Assembly (NCBI RefSeq): GCF_023534745.1
Contig: NZ_JAMHJQ010000006.1
Location: forward strand, 1 to 64,000
DNA from: Streptomyces sp. 35G-GA-8
Lineage (GTDB): Bacteria; Actinomycetota; Actinomycetes; Streptomycetales; Streptomycetaceae
Reading direction: 5' to 3'
Length of the DNA: 64,000 bases
Shown here: positions 21,134-28,805 of the stretch, piece after piece
How the letters are laid out: every line of letters starts with the position of its first letter
Numbering within the stretch: position 1 is the first letter of the stretch
The notes under the pieces: model-generated
Databases searched by the model: none
What the model was told of the DNA's origin: nothing
What the model saw: the letters and a program-made list of their open reading frames with translations, nothing else
Made by a program: the position numbers and the translations under genes

Positions 21134-22022
21134 ACCGCGCCAGACACTCCTCCAGGAAGGCCAGGACCCGTAGGTGATAGCTCCGGGCCGCCCGCCCCAG
21201 GCTGATGTTGTGTCCGGCGCCCGCCAGGTGTTCCGTACGGACGAGAGGCGACGCGAGCCGCGCCGTCATGGCCGCCACCGTCTGCGCGTCGCACCGCCAC
21301 CATCGTTCGTGTTCGGCGAAGGTGAGGCGCACCGGGACGCGTACGGAACGCGCCACCTCCGGATAGACCCGAGGCCAGTCCGCCATCTCCGCCGCCTCCT
21401 TGCCGGGGATGGGCGCGACCAGCCGCTGCGCGTGCTGAAAGGTGCCGGGCGGATAGAGGGACAGCGGGCCCCAGTGCAGGCCGCGGGTGCGCCGGCCGTC
21501 GGTCCCGGTGAGGATCCCGGGATCGACGGCCCAGTGGTCGCTGATACCGGAGACGTCCACCCCCAGCGGTCCTTCACCGCTCCAGCCCGCCGCCGTGGAC
21601 AGGGCGACCTTCCCGCCCAGCGAGTGGCCGACCAGGAAGAACCCCGCGCCCGGGGGGTGGCGCCGCGCGAAGCCGCGCAGCGCCTGCCGTATGAGGGCTC
21701 CTTGCTCGTCGAGCCCGGCGCCTTCGGCGGCTCGCGCCGCCGAACTCCCGTATCCGGGCCGGTCAAGCGCGAGAGCCGCGTATCCGCAGGACGCGGCGAG
21801 CGAGAGCAGTGAGGTGGCCGGATCCGCGCGCCCGTGGAAGTACCCCGCGCGCATGCCGCCGCCGTGCAGCGCGACCACCACGGCGCGTGGCGGGGATTCG
21901 TCGGGAAGGGCGAAAAGCCCGGAGAGGGTGAGACCGCCCGCGTCCAGCTCGACGGCGCGGACCGGGTCACTCACCCGGTCGCCCGGAGCGGACGGGGTCA
22001 GGGACGGGGAGAGCTGGGTCAT
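21093..22022 (-). CDS. Alpha/beta hydrolase
   Basis: A 309-residue alpha/beta hydrolase. The oxyanion strand VVVALHGGGMRAG, the LALDRPGYGSS segment, the nucleophile elbow VGHSLGG (Ser about 130) and the C-terminal His in AGAGHNIS are all visible. No signal peptide. It is the last gene of the leftward run, 42 nt after the SDR start, and may be transcribed with it. In aromatic polyketide clusters such proteins can act as esterases or late-stage hydrolases, but membership here is uncertain. Its 3' end overlaps the convergent response-regulator gene by 41 nt. Confidence 0.85.
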   Translation of the reverse strand: MTQLSPSLTPSAPGDRVSDPVRAVELDAGGLTLSGLFALPDESPPRAVVVALHGGGMRAGYFHGRADPATSLLSLAASCGYAALALDRPGYGSSAARAAEGAGLDEQGALIRQALRGFARRHPPGAGFFLVGHSLGGKVALSTAAGWSGEGPLGVDVSGISDHWAVDPGILTGTDGRRTRGLHWGPLSLYPPGTFQHAQRLVAPIPGKEAAEMADWPRVYPEVARSVRVPVRLTFAEHERWWRCDAQTVAAMTARLASPLVRTEHLAGAGHNISLGRAARSYHLRVLAFLEECLARFISGPAGSRPPGR

Positions 22023-22064
22023 GGGTACTCCACATCGGTCGGCCCCGGCGCGGCTCCGTCACCG

Positions 22065-22892
22065 TCACCGGGAGAGCAGTTCCCGGGTCTTCTCGTCGAG
22101 CCGCCGGGCGTCATCCAGGTCGAAGGACTTGTCCGCCAGGCTCATCCGCCGCCCTTCCACGAACGCGCTCACCGGTTCGGCGGGCGGGGCGTCCAGACAC
22201 CTGAGGATCGGTGCGATGCCCTCCTCCACCGATTTCGCCACCCGCTTCAGCATCTCGACATGGCGCCTGGTCGCCGCGTCGTACTCGCCGGAGAAGCTGG
22301 TGGCGACACCGCCGGGGTTGAACAGCACATAGCGGGTACGGTCATGGGCCCCGTACCGGTCCGCGAAGGCGACCCCGAGCAGGTCGTTGGCCTTTCCGCC
22401 CTGCATCTGCGCCGCGAGTCCGTCGTAGTCCCGCTTCATCTGGAGGTCCTGCCAGTGGATCTCACCCGTCGGTGAACCCGGTCCCGCCACATTCATGATG
22501 ACCGGCCGCGGGGTCTTCGCCAGCGGATCGCGCAGACCGTGGCTGAGCAGGAACCGGCTCAAGTAGAAGAGCGCGAGGGTGCTTTCGTGTCCCTCCACCG
22601 TCTCCCGGCGCTCGGAGAGGAAGTGCCGCGCGCACAGCACCAGGGCGTCCACGGCGGGGAACTCCTCCGTGATGCGCCGGATGACCCTCTCGTTCTCACT
22701 GATCAGACTCAGATCGGCCCGGATGAAGCGGGCCCGGTCTCCGGCGCCGATGCCGTCGGCGGCGGCCAGGAAGGATTCCCCCTTCTTCTGGTCGCGCCCG
22801 ATGATGACGACGGTGTCGCCCCGCCGCAGACAGGTGAGCGCGATGCCCTTCCCCATCCCGTCGGTACCGCCCTGAACCACGATGTGCTTCAC
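22065..22892 (-). CDS. SDR-family oxidoreductase, putative TetR target
   Basis: A 275-residue SDR with the nucleotide motif VVQGGTDGMGKGIA and a NVAGPGSP active-site segment. The usual YxxxK is not obvious, the nearest being MQGGKAND, so it is a divergent or atypical member. I chose the GTG at 22892 because GGAGG precedes it by 6 nt. A TTGAACC-N4-GGTTCA site at 22988-23005, about 100 nt upstream, matches the two sites between the TetR gene and its exporter 17 kb away. This strongly suggests it belongs to the cluster and is repressed by that TetR. The substrate is not known. Confidence 0.8.
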   Translation of the reverse strand: MKHIVVQGGTDGMGKGIALTCLRRGDTVVIIGRDQKKGESFLAAADGIGAGDRARFIRADLSLISENERVIRRITEEFPAVDALVLCARHFLSERRETVEGHESTLALFYLSRFLLSHGLRDPLAKTPRPVIMNVAGPGSPTGEIHWQDLQMKRDYDGLAAQMQGGKANDLLGVAFADRYGAHDRTRYVLFNPGGVATSFSGEYDAATRRHVEMLKRVAKSVEEGIAPILRCLDAPPAEPVSAFVEGRRMSLADKSFDLDDARRLDEKTRELLSR

Positions 22893-22987
22893 CAGGATCC
22901 TCCACATCCTCGTCGCGTGACGCGGCGCCGCGTCGGATTCAACTTAGAGATCCCGGGGGGAACTTCGCAACCGGAGCAGACATTTTC

Positions 22988-23005
22988 TTGAACCGCATGG
23001 TTCAT
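22988..23005. promoter_or_regulatory. TetR-type operator, distal copy
   Basis: TTGAACC-GCAT-GGTTCAT. It matches the two operators at 40376-40393 and 40439-40456 in 13 of 14 arm positions and in spacing, and lies upstream of the 22892 SDR. Confidence 0.7.
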
Positions 23006-23077
23006 ATTTGCGGTCTGGTTGGTAGGTACCTGTCAGAGCGGGGGGCGATGACGGGGACGAGGGCGGAGACCGCCAGG

Positions 23078-23097
23078 GCGCCGGGCATGCCCGGCGC
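23078..23097. terminator. Palindrome just after the SARP stop codon
   Basis: A perfect 20-bp GC-rich palindrome three nucleotides beyond the SARP stop. As RNA it would fold into an 8-bp stem with a CATG loop, so it probably ends the SARP transcript. Confidence 0.6.
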
Positions 23098-23100
23098 ACC

Positions 23101-25035
23101 TCATGTGGCTATTCCCGCGAGCAACACCGGGCCCGGCGGATTGCGGTCACCCGCGCCGCCCGAACCGCCCGCGACCTCACGGGGCGACGCGCGCCGGTCC
23201 ACCCGTCCCCGCTCGCACAGCACCAGCCGGGACAGGACCGGAACAGTGAAGGTCAGACCCTCACGACAGTCCGCGATCTCCACGGAATGGGACGCGACAA
23301 GCGACTCCACCAGCCGGTTGAACTCGCCGGTCCACCGGCCGGAGAGCTCCATCGCCCGCAGCAGCTCGTGCTCCCGCACCGGCCGGGGAAGCCTGCACAG
23401 CAGGGTCAGCAGCTCCCGTTCGGCCGTCGGCAGCCGCTGGTGCGCGGTACCGACACGACGGAGGGAGTCGTGCTGAGGCCCCTGGAGAACCGCCAGCCGC
23501 CGGCCCTCGTCCCGCGCCCGGTACAGCAGGTCGCGCACGAGCAGATCCGTACGGCCCGCGAGCCGTTCCCCCAACGCCCTGACCGCCAGCGGCAGTCCGT
23601 CGTACAGCCGGACCAACTCCGCCGCCTGGGGGCGCTCCCAGGCGATCCGCCGCGCACCCGCGGCGCCCGCGAGCAGCGCCACCCCCTCGTCCTCGCTCAT
23701 CCCCGTCAGCTCCACCCGGGTGACAGCACCGGGCAGGCCCTCAAGGCGCCAGCGGGAGGTGACGACCACCGCGCAGTCCGGACTGCTGGGCAGCAGCGGT
23801 ATCACCTGTTCGGGGGAGGCGGCGTCGTCGAGGACCACCAGCATCCGGCGCTCCGAGGTCCAGCTGCGGAAGAGTCTGGCCAAGTCCTCCACCGCCGAGG
23901 GAAGTTGCCGGTCGGGATGGCCCGATGACAGCAGCAGTGAGGTCAGGGCGTCCCGGCTGGGGACCGGAGTGCCGTCGGGGCGGTGCAGGGTCGCGAAGAG
24001 CTGGCCCCCCGGATAGTGGCGGCGCAACTGGTGGGACGCTTCCACCGCCGTCGCGGTCTTGCCTGTTCCGACACCTCCCGTCACCACGGCGACGCGCACC
24101 GCGGACAGGGCGCCCGCCGCCGCGTCGGACGGGCGGCCCGCCTCGACGATCGCCGCCACCTGCCGCGTAAGGCCGACGAAGTCGGCGGTGCGGGGCGGGA
24201 GTTCGGCCGGGATGACCGCGCGTACCGGCTCGTCGGCCGCCCTCGACCCCGACCCCGCCCCGGAACCCGCCGCCGTCCGGCGCTCGGGCTGAAGGACGTC
24301 TTCCAGTACGCCCCGCTGGAGGTCCCGTACCTCCACCGAGGGCTCCAGACCGAGTTCACCGACCATCGCCGCGCGGAGCCGCTGATAGGCGTCAAGGGCC
24401 ACCTGCCGGTGCCCCGAGCGCGTCGCGGCACGCATGAGCTGGCTGGTGAGCACCTCGTTCAGCGGATGGTCGAGCGTCAGCCCTTTCAGCTCGCTGAGCA
24501 GTTCGCGATGGATCCCCAGCTCCATGTCGGCCTCGATCCGCTGTTCCAGGGCCGCCATCCGGAGATCCTCCAGCCTGGCCTGCTGGGCCGAGAGCAGCGC
24601 ACCGGTCGCCGTGCCCGAGAAGGCAGGTCCCCGCCACAGGGCGAGGGCCTCGCGGAAGGCGTCCGAGGCCGGACCAGGGCGCCCCTCGCTCAGCGCGGCC
24701 CGGCCCCGGGCACAGAGCTCCTGGAAGCGCCACAGGTCCAACTGTCCCGTGCCGACGCGGATCCGGTATCCGCGCGGCTCGGTCCGCACCCACGGTCCGC
24801 CGCCGGCGCCCTCTCTCAGCGCCTTGCGTATGTGGTAGATGTACGTCTGCACCGTCTTCCGCGCGAGCTTCGGGGGAGCGTCGTCCCACAGCTCCTCCAC
24901 CAGACTCCCCAGCGGAACCACCTGGTTGGCATGGACCAGCAGCAGCGAGAGCACCTGACGGCTCATGGGCGAGGCGGGCTCGCACGCGCCCCGGTCGCCG
25001 CGTACCTCCACTGGTCCGAGAATGGAAAAGTGCAT
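23101..25035 (-). CDS. SARP-family pathway-specific activator with NB-ARC domain
   Basis: A 644-residue Streptomyces antibiotic regulatory protein. It has an N-terminal winged helix (about 1-95; MHFSILGPVEVR, VQTYIYHIRKAL, RGYRIRV), a bacterial transcriptional activation domain (about 100-250; DLWRFQELC, ALWRGPAFSG, ELGLEPS), then an NB-ARC ATPase domain (about 285-500) with Walker A GGVGTGKTA and Walker B MLVVLDDAAS, and a winged region after it. It lacks the TPR array of AfsR, so it is a medium-size SARP. The start ATG is a normal SARP beginning. It lies in the cluster 128 nt after the first ABM oxygenase. The triple heptamer repeat before the O-methyltransferase (38656-38684) is its most likely target. 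Confidence 0.93.
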   Translation of the reverse strand: MHFSILGPVEVRGDRGACEPASPMSRQVLSLLLVHANQVVPLGSLVEELWDDAPPKLARKTVQTYIYHIRKALREGAGGGPWVRTEPRGYRIRVGTGQLDLWRFQELCARGRAALSEGRPGPASDAFREALALWRGPAFSGTATGALLSAQQARLEDLRMAALEQRIEADMELGIHRELLSELKGLTLDHPLNEVLTSQLMRAATRSGHRQVALDAYQRLRAAMVGELGLEPSVEVRDLQRGVLEDVLQPERRTAAGSGAGSGSRAADEPVRAVIPAELPPRTADFVGLTRQVAAIVEAGRPSDAAAGALSAVRVAVVTGGVGTGKTATAVEASHQLRRHYPGGQLFATLHRPDGTPVPSRDALTSLLLSSGHPDRQLPSAVEDLARLFRSWTSERRMLVVLDDAASPEQVIPLLPSSPDCAVVVTSRWRLEGLPGAVTRVELTGMSEDEGVALLAGAAGARRIAWERPQAAELVRLYDGLPLAVRALGERLAGRTDLLVRDLLYRARDEGRRLAVLQGPQHDSLRRVGTAHQRLPTAERELLTLLCRLPRPVREHELLRAMELSGRWTGEFNRLVESLVASHSVEIADCREGLTFTVPVLSRLVLCERGRVDRRASPREVAGGSGGAGDRNPPGPVLLAGIAT

Positions 25036-25163
25036 GAATTCCCCCGTCTGAGTGTGCAGTTACCACTTGTGACTTCCGAGGTCGCCGCGGCGTGCCGGCC
25101 CGAACCGGGACAACGGCCGGGCCTCATCAACGGGTGCGGGCGGCCGACGCCCGCCCGGTGGAC

Positions 25164-25847
25164 TCAGCCGAGCGGACGCGCGAAGGTGAGGCGGTGGGTG
25201 TACCGCGCGCCCGCGTCGCCGCCGCCGGCCGCCTCGAGCAGCGGCTGGATCACCTCGTCGATATGTTCCGCGGCCTCCTTCTCGGACACCCACTCCGAGA
25301 GGACGAGCACACTGCCGTCGTCCAGACCGACATGGAAGTTGGCGGCGATCGCGCCGGGGTACGCCCGCTCCTCCCCCTCCGCCTTCTCCTCCGCCGCCAG
25401 CAGACCGTCGATCCACTGCCGCCCGGCCGCCACCCCGGCCATCGGGAAGACCGCGGCGGGGAAGCACTCGGGCACCGGGGCCGGATCGGCGATGGCGCCC
25501 CCTCGGACGACACGGTAGAGCTGGAACGGCGCGGCCCCCCGGGAGCGGGCGCCGGCGACACCCCAGTCCGGCTTGCCGCGTGAGACGCTGCCCTCCCGCC
25601 GCAGCGATTCCCGCAGCGCCGCGCGGGACAGCCACTGGGCGTAGGTCAGCACGGAGTTGCCGTCCGTGCTCGTGTAGCAGCTGGCGGACACCAGCTCGGC
25701 GGGCCACTCGGCGGACCGCCAGTGCGCGGCGATCGCGTCGGCCACCGCGCGCTGCCGCTCGGGGCCCTCGGCGGTGATCACCTCGACGAGCGCGGCGTCG
25801 ACATCGTCGCGGTCGATCAGCGGCAGGGCATCAGAGCGCTGAGACAT
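25164..25847 (-). CDS. Didomain antibiotic-biosynthesis-monooxygenase (ABM) family protein 1
   Basis: A 227-residue protein with two ferredoxin-like ABM repeats: one near 20-75 (SASCYTSTDGNSVLTYAQW) and one near 130-220 (AANFHVGLDDGSVLVLSEW). ABM proteins are cofactor-poor or flavin-assisted oxygenases that oxidise aromatic polyketide rings to quinones. Related angucycline proteins (JadG, GilOII, AlpJ) open or rearrange the B ring. The ATG at 25847 has AAGGAG 7 nt upstream. It is clearly paralogous to the next gene upstream and lies between that gene and the SARP on the same strand. Quinone-forming oxygenase or ring-cleaving oxygenase are both possible. Confidence 0.83.
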   Translation of the reverse strand: MSQRSDALPLIDRDDVDAALVEVITAEGPERQRAVADAIAAHWRSAEWPAELVSASCYTSTDGNSVLTYAQWLSRAALRESLRREGSVSRGKPDWGVAGARSRGAAPFQLYRVVRGGAIADPAPVPECFPAAVFPMAGVAAGRQWIDGLLAAEEKAEGEERAYPGAIAANFHVGLDDGSVLVLSEWVSEKEAAEHIDEVIQPLLEAAGGGDAGARYTHRLTFARPLG

Positions 25848-25993
25848 ACTCAACTCCTTGTCGGGGACGAGGCGAAGGTGCCGCGGATTCCATTCTCGGC
25901 GGCACATCGGTCATTTCCCATGGCTTTGGATGAAGGGTTGGACGAGAAAGAACAAGATTTCGCGGAACTCTCCGGAGAAATGTCAAATCGATG

Positions 25994-26677
25994 TCAGGGG
26001 ATTCGCACCGGACGGACAGCGGAACCGGCTTCGCGTGCGTCGATGCTCCAGTGGAGGCGGTAACGCCTGAACCCGATGGGCCGTACCCCGGGGACATCGC
26101 CGCTGGCTCGCAGCGTCTTCACCCGCGTCCTGCTGTCGAGGAACGCGAGGTGCGCCTCGACCGAGGTCCACTCCGCGTAGTTGAGGACGCGAGAGGTGTC
26201 CACACTGGTGTGGAAGTTCGCCGAGAGCATGCCGGGCGGCTGCTCGGCCGGCGCTACGTCGAGCACGTCGACCAGCGAGTTCATCACCCGGTCCTGCCGC
26301 TCGGCGCCGTCGACGTCGAACGTCGCGATGATCACGCATCCGGGAACGCCGGACGCACCGGGCGGCACCACGCTCCTGCGTGGCCGGTATTCGACCGTAC
26401 CCGCCCCGGCCGGCCCCCGCAGCGAGCGCGCGAACGGCCGATAGGAATCGCCGTCGGCGCACTGCGCATAGGTGAGCACCGTGTCCTTCTCCGAGCTGAG
26501 AAAGCAGCTGAGAGAGAGAATTCCGGCCGGCCACGGAGCAGCGCTCCACTCCGCGACGGTCTGTTCCAGTACGGTCCCCGCCTCCTCCTCGCCGCGTACA
26601 TACCGCTGGCCGACGAAAACCGACGCCACGTCGGTACGCCGGAGATCCGGTCCCTTCACGGAAATCGGCTCAATCAT
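25994..26677 (-). CDS. Didomain ABM family protein 2
   Basis: Also 227 residues with two ABM repeats (SLSCFLSSEKDTVLTYAQC near residue 60; SANFHTSVDTSRVLNYAEW near 155). Identity to protein 1 is visible in both repeats, which points to gene duplication inside the cluster. Its ATG overlaps the stop of the MFS gene (26670-26677), so the two are translationally coupled. It probably acts on the polyketide tetracycle after the core oxygenases. The two copies may act in sequence or as a heteromer; nothing in the sequence settles this. Confidence 0.83.
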   Translation of the reverse strand: MIEPISVKGPDLRRTDVASVFVGQRYVRGEEEAGTVLEQTVAEWSAAPWPAGILSLSCFLSSEKDTVLTYAQCADGDSYRPFARSLRGPAGAGTVEYRPRRSVVPPGASGVPGCVIIATFDVDGAERQDRVMNSLVDVLDVAPAEQPPGMLSANFHTSVDTSRVLNYAEWTSVEAHLAFLDSRTRVKTLRASGDVPGVRPIGFRRYRLHWSIDAREAGSAVRPVRIP

Positions 26678-27965
26678 TCCCGCTCCCCTTCATCCGCGCT
26701 CCTTCCGTACTGTCACCGGTGGTCTTCGTCGGTACGCGTCCCGGAGGGCGGAGCCGGGCGCGCGGTGTGGTGAACGCCGTCAGCAGACCCACCGCGCTGA
26801 TGGCGGTGACGAGCAGCAGGGCGGGCCGAGGGCCCTCGTACTCCGTCAGCAGCAGTGCGACCAGGGGAAGCGTCACCACACCTCCCAGCTGGACACCCGT
26901 CTGGTAGAGGGGCACCGCCGCACCCCGCCCGGCGGCCGGGATCCCCGCCGTGGCCTGTATGTTCAGCGCCGCGAAGGAGAGCACGAAACCCGCCTCCACC
27001 AGCACCAGTGCCGGCAAGGCCGCCGACCAGTACGTCTCCGCCGGCCCGCGCCAGAGGAAGAGGGCGCAGCCGAGGAACGGCGCGAGCGCGCCCAGGGCTA
27101 TCAGCAGGCCGGTGCCCCAGCGGGCGACCAGCCGCCCCGCGAAGGGAACGGTCACCATCAAGGGCACACACGCGGGAAGCAGCCCCAGCGCACACTGCCA
27201 GGGGGACCAGCCGAGGCGCTGCTGGAGCTGAAAGGTGATCAGCAGCAGCAGTCCGGCATAGGTGCCGTTGAGGGTGGCCGCGCCGACCGCCGACCGCAGT
27301 AGCCGGCCGTCCCGGAGCAGCCCAGGATTCAGCCGCGGTGCTCGTCCTCCGGCGCCTGGGTCGTGCGGGATGATCCGGGTGGCGAAGACCAGCAGGGCGA
27401 GGGCGAGGGGCGCGGGAAACAGGAGCGTCCAGCGCCAGCTCGACTCCAGGAGCGCCGCGGAGAGCAGCAGCCCCGCGGTGAACCCGGTGGCGCCGAACAT
27501 GGAGTAGACGGAGACCGCCTTGCGCTGTTGTGGTCCGTCGCGGAAGGCCGTGCTGATGATGGCCAGTCCGGTGGGGGCGGTCAGTGCGGCGCAGCAGCCC
27601 TTGACCACCCGGGTGGCGATGAGCAGCGACTCACTGTCGGTCGCCCCGCCGACCACCGAGGCGAGGGCGAAGACGGCCATCGCGCCCAGATACGCCCGAC
27701 GACGGCCGCACAGCGCGGCGATCCGGTTCCCCAGGAGCAGCAGGGCCCCGAACCCGAGGGCGAAGCCGCTCATCAGCCACTGGACCGCCGGCAGCGACAT
27801 GTCCATGGCCTCGCCGATGGTGGGCAGGGCCACCAGCACCACGGACACCTCGACGGCGTCCAGGAGCATATTGCCCGACAGGACGCACAGCAGGCCCCAC
27901 TGCCCGGCACCCCACGGCGCGGAGTCCGCCGCGCCGGGCGCGTCGGCCATGCCGTTCGCCGTCAT
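26670..27965 (-). CDS. MFS drug exporter (DHA2-like)
   Basis: About 431 residues of mostly hydrophobic sequence with a 12-or-more-helix MFS pattern. Motif C-like glycines (GATGFTAGLLL), motif A-like GNRIAALCGRRRAYLG after TM2 and the D-x-x-x-V-S-V-V-L-V TM1 segment suggest the QacA/EmrB group. It should export the polyketide or an intermediate. I placed the start at the ATG at 27965. An alternative GTG at 28010 overlaps the SDR stop (GTGGTGA) and would be translationally coupled, adding 15 residues. The end overlaps the start of ABM protein 2. It is the second exporter of the cluster; the other is at 38862-40340. Confidence 0.88.
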   Translation of the reverse strand: MTANGMADAPGAADSAPWGAGQWGLLCVLSGNMLLDAVEVSVVLVALPTIGEAMDMSLPAVQWLMSGFALGFGALLLLGNRIAALCGRRRAYLGAMAVFALASVVGGATDSESLLIATRVVKGCCAALTAPTGLAIISTAFRDGPQQRKAVSVYSMFGATGFTAGLLLSAALLESSWRWTLLFPAPLALALLVFATRIIPHDPGAGGRAPRLNPGLLRDGRLLRSAVGAATLNGTYAGLLLLITFQLQQRLGWSPWQCALGLLPACVPLMVTVPFAGRLVARWGTGLLIALGALAPFLGCALFLWRGPAETYWSAALPALVLVEAGFVLSFAALNIQATAGIPAAGRGAAVPLYQTGVQLGGVVTLPLVALLLTEYEGPRPALLLVTAISAVGLLTAFTTPRARLRPPGRVPTKTTGDSTEGARMKGSGND

Positions 27966-28003
27966 GTTCCCCGGCCCGTCACCACGCCGTCGGTGTGAGT
28001 CCG

Positions 28004-28768
28004 TCACCACGCCAGTCGCTGACCGGCGGGGGAGCCGTCCTCGCCCAGGAAGACGGCCGTCGGGCCGTCGTCGCCCAGGGTCGCGAGCAGCACCGGGATA
28101 CGCGCCCCCTGCTCCGGTGTCAGATGCCCCTGATGGCCGTTGAGATCGGTCGAACAGAAGCCGGGGGAAACGGCGTTGACGAGGATCCCCTCCGGTCGCA
28201 GCTCGTTGGCGTAGGTGATGGTGACGGCGTTGAGCGCGGCCTTCGAGGTGCCGTAGTCCAGCACGGCCGGGTACGTCCCTTTCGGGAACTCCCCGGTGGG
28301 GTCGTCCAGCGCGGCGGCATGGGTCAGGGATCCGACCACACTGCTGACATTGACGATGCGGGCGGCCCGCGACCGGCGCAGCAACGGCAGCATCGCGTTG
28401 GTGACGGAGATGACACCGAAGACATTGGTCTCATAGGTGCGCCGCACCACACTGGCCGGTGTCCGGCTCGGCGCGTCCACCGGCGCGCCGGTCCCCGCGT
28501 TGTTGACCAGGGCGTCCAGGCGGTCCGTCTCCTCCTCGATGCGCTTGGCGGCGAGCGCCACCGAGGACTCGTCCGTCACGTCGAGTTGTACGAAGTGGAC
28601 GTCGAGTCCCTCGGCCCGCAGCTCGCGCTCGGCGTTTCTGCCGCGCTCCACGTCCCGGGCGCCCAGATAGACACGCTGGCCCAGCTCGCCGAGGCGCCGC
28701 ACGACGGCGCGTCCGATTCCCTTGTTGGCGCCGGTGACCAGCGTGATACGGGGGCTGTCGGAGGTCAT
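28004..28768 (-). CDS. SDR-family reductase, tailoring
   Basis: A 254-residue classical SDR: VTGANKGIGRAVV for NADPH, NNAGTG, Ser in VNVSSVVGS, and YGTSK with the catalytic Tyr and Lys. It follows the fused oxygenase-reductase by 37 nt and overlaps or abuts the MFS gene, so it is in the main operon. It resembles the SDR at 41230-41937, both having the GANKG motif and a D-x-N-G-H near the C-terminus, which suggests a shared origin. A ketoreduction on the angucycline A ring or a side ketone is the likely role; the position cannot be told. Confidence 0.88.
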   Translation of the reverse strand: MTSDSPRITLVTGANKGIGRAVVRRLGELGQRVYLGARDVERGRNAERELRAEGLDVHFVQLDVTDESSVALAAKRIEEETDRLDALVNNAGTGAPVDAPSRTPASVVRRTYETNVFGVISVTNAMLPLLRRSRAARIVNVSSVVGSLTHAAALDDPTGEFPKGTYPAVLDYGTSKAALNAVTITYANELRPEGILVNAVSPGFCSTDLNGHQGHLTPEQGARIPVLLATLGDDGPTAVFLGEDGSPAGQRLAW

Positions 28769-28805
28769 GATTCGCTTCCTCTCTCGCGGTGTGCGTACGG
28801 ACCGG

